A DNA stretch of 6,081 nt from Chloroflexia bacterium (lineage in GTDB: Bacteria > Chloroflexota > Chloroflexia > Thermomicrobiales > UBA6265), in the NCBI GenBank assembly GCA_013696265.1, contig JACCYX010000428.1:1-6081 (forward strand), in the 5' to 3' direction. The notes below the pieces were generated by a model. The model saw only the letters and a program-made list of their open reading frames with translations. It searched no databases and was not told where the DNA came from. Below are positions 4,992 through 6,081 of this stretch, in pieces (the first letter of the stretch is position 1; every line of letters begins with the position of its first letter). The translations under genes and the position numbers were made by a program.

Positions 4992-5945
4992 ATGACGAAG
5001 TTCAACCAGACACTCTTTGCCGTATTCGCGGCCATCGGGCTCGTGCTCTCATCATTCGCCGGGGCGACGGCCGCGCGCCAGGATTTGCCAACCATCGTCG
5101 TCGGCTCCAAGGACTTCACGGAGCAGATCATCGTCTCCGAGATGGTCGCCCTCCTGCTCGAAGACGCCGGCTACCCGGTCGAACGCCAACTCAACCTCGG
5201 CGGCACCGTGGTCGCGCACGAGGCGCTGGTGAACGGTGACATCGATGTCTACGTCGAGTACACCGGCACCGGCCTGCTCGCTATCCTCGGCCTGGAGCTA
5301 CCCGCGGCGGAAGCCACACCGGCCGCCGGCGCCGCGACTCCAGTCGCGGTGGGCGTCGATCCGGTCTACGACATCGTCGCGGCCGAGTACCAGTCGCAAT
5401 TCGGCCTCACCTGGCTCGAACCGTGGGGCTTCAACAATACCTACGCGCTCGCCCTCCGCGGCGACCAGGCGACAGAACTCGGTGTCGTGACGATTTCCGA
5501 CTTGCTCGACCACGATCAGGATCTTGTCTTCGGCGGAACCCAGGAGTTCCTGGTCCGCGAAGACGGGCTGGTGGGGCTGCAGGAGGTCTACGGTGTCGAG
5601 TTCGAGGACGCGATCGGATTCGATCCCGGCCTGGTCTACGGCGCAATCGAATCCGGTGACGTCGATGTGATCTCCGCCTTCGCCACGGACGGCCGGATTC
5701 CGTCGCTCGGCCTAACCCTGCTCGAAGACGACCTGGGGTTCTTCCCGCCCTACTACGCGGCACCGGTCGTGAGCCAGGAGATTCTCGACGAGTCGCCGGA
5801 AGTGGCGGACATCCTGAACCAGCTCAGCGGCATGATCGACGATCAGACGATGGCCGACCTCAACTTCCAGGTCGACGACGGCGGCATGGAAGCCATCGAC
5901 GTGGCCCGGGCGTTCCTGATCGAGCAAGGGCTGATCACGGAGTAA
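4992..5945 (+). CDS. opuCC: Osmoprotectant ABC transporter substrate-binding protein
   Basis: A 317-residue secreted solute receptor of the OpuCC/OsmF/ProX-like family (type 2 periplasmic-binding fold). Residues 1-27 form a signal peptide with a hydrophobic core at 8-22 and a likely signal peptidase I site after ATA (25-27). Family marks include GSKDFTEQ (38-45), EYTGTG (89-94), GFNNTYA (146-152), ATDGRI (231-236) and PPYYAAP (252-258). Aromatic residues in these blocks probably cage a quaternary amine. There is no cysteine at all, so it is not a lipoprotein. Residues 103-122 are an Ala/Pro/Thr-rich insert between the usual blocks. By my count the mature part has 52 acidic and 7 basic residues. 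GAGGAG (4977-4982) lies 9 nt before the ATG. The ligand could be glycine betaine, choline, carnitine or a related solute. Confidence 0.92.
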   Translation: MTKFNQTLFAVFAAIGLVLSSFAGATAARQDLPTIVVGSKDFTEQIIVSEMVALLLEDAGYPVERQLNLGGTVVAHEALVNGDIDVYVEYTGTGLLAILGLELPAAEATPAAGAATPVAVGVDPVYDIVAAEYQSQFGLTWLEPWGFNNTYALALRGDQATELGVVTISDLLDHDQDLVFGGTQEFLVREDGLVGLQEVYGVEFEDAIGFDPGLVYGAIESGDVDVISAFATDGRIPSLGLTLLEDDLGFFPPYYAAPVVSQEILDESPEVADILNQLSGMIDDQTMADLNFQVDDGGMEAIDVARAFLIEQGLITE

Positions 5946-6054
5946 GGCGGGAACGCCGCACGCGTTCGGCGGTCGTAAAGGCGGTGCCCATAACGACCAT
6001 CCGTAACGGGTGATGCACATTGTTTTGAGTGAATCCGGAAGTGTGAACACGCAT
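5946..6054. other. Non-coding 3' region after the osmoprotectant operon
   Basis: I see no gene here. Two weak stems exist: CGCCG/CGGCG (5954-5958 with 5967-5971) and GGTCGT/ACGACC (5971-5976 with 5993-5998). They share a base and neither is followed by a T-run, so no intrinsic terminator is supported. Confidence 0.4.
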
Positions 6055-6081
6055 GTCGTAGGGGCGGACCCCGATCGCCTA
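6055..6081. repeat. Possible start of another dispersed repeat, cut by the window end
   Basis: GTCGTAGGGGCGGACCCC (from 6055) resembles the 'GTAGGGGCGG' palindromic intergenic repeats found in several Chloroflexota and cyanobacteria. GGGG (6061-6064) and CCCC (6069-6072) pair around CGGA. The other arm, if any, lies beyond the window. Confidence 0.25.

Noticed and set aside
4469..5131. 220-codon minus-strand frame across the second permease and the spacer
   Set aside because: It is antisense to well-supported genes and has no recognisable domain or ribosome site.
5946..6000. Intrinsic terminator after the binding protein gene
   Set aside because: The two possible stems are short, exclude each other and are not followed by a T-run.

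Overview
This is a GC-rich (roughly 60-65% by eye) bacterial window holding six credible protein genes and several palindromic non-coding repeats. The 'TGTCATTCCGAG...CTCGGAATGACA' repeat style, the Ala/Thr/Pro-rich linker in a secreted protein, the use of GTG/TTG starts and the gene content together suggest a Chloroflexota bacterium, perhaps near Thermomicrobia/Sphaerobacter. This placement is an inference from style, not from a marker gene.

Layout. Positions 1-225 form a perfect 106-bp inverted repeat with a 13-nt centre. It runs to the first base of the window and contains the start of the first gene, so it is either a contig-end fold-back or a true inverted duplication. Positions 203-1102 (+) encode a MalG/UgpE-type sugar ABC transporter inner-membrane permease. 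Its usual MalF-type partner, ATPase and binding protein are not in view. Positions 1103-1351 lie between convergent genes and carry a MITE-like hairpin repeat (1164-1287). Positions 1352-2083 (-) encode a stand-alone class I glutamine amidotransferase-like protein with an intact Cys-His-Glu triad. Positions 2084-2570 are non-coding and divergent, with a second, nested hairpin repeat (2200-2365) and possible weak regulatory sites.

Positions 2571-5945 (+) form one compact operon for an osmoprotectant (glycine betaine/choline/carnitine-type) ABC importer of the OpuC/OsmF family. The order is ATPase, permease, permease, periplasmic/extracellular binding protein. The ATPase and first permease genes overlap by 17 bp, the second permease starts 4 nt after the first ends, and the binding protein gene follows a 100-nt spacer with an orphan consensus Shine-Dalgarno sequence and a hairpin. 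The binding protein should capture solute outside the cell, the two permeases form the channel, and the ATPase powers import. The end of the window (5946-6081) has no gene and no clear terminator.

I see no new multi-gene system. The parts most worth a second look are the edge palindrome and its relation to the hairpin repeat family, the unusual binding protein (very acidic, no cysteine, no lipobox, low-complexity insertion), and the shortened regulatory tail of the ATPase.
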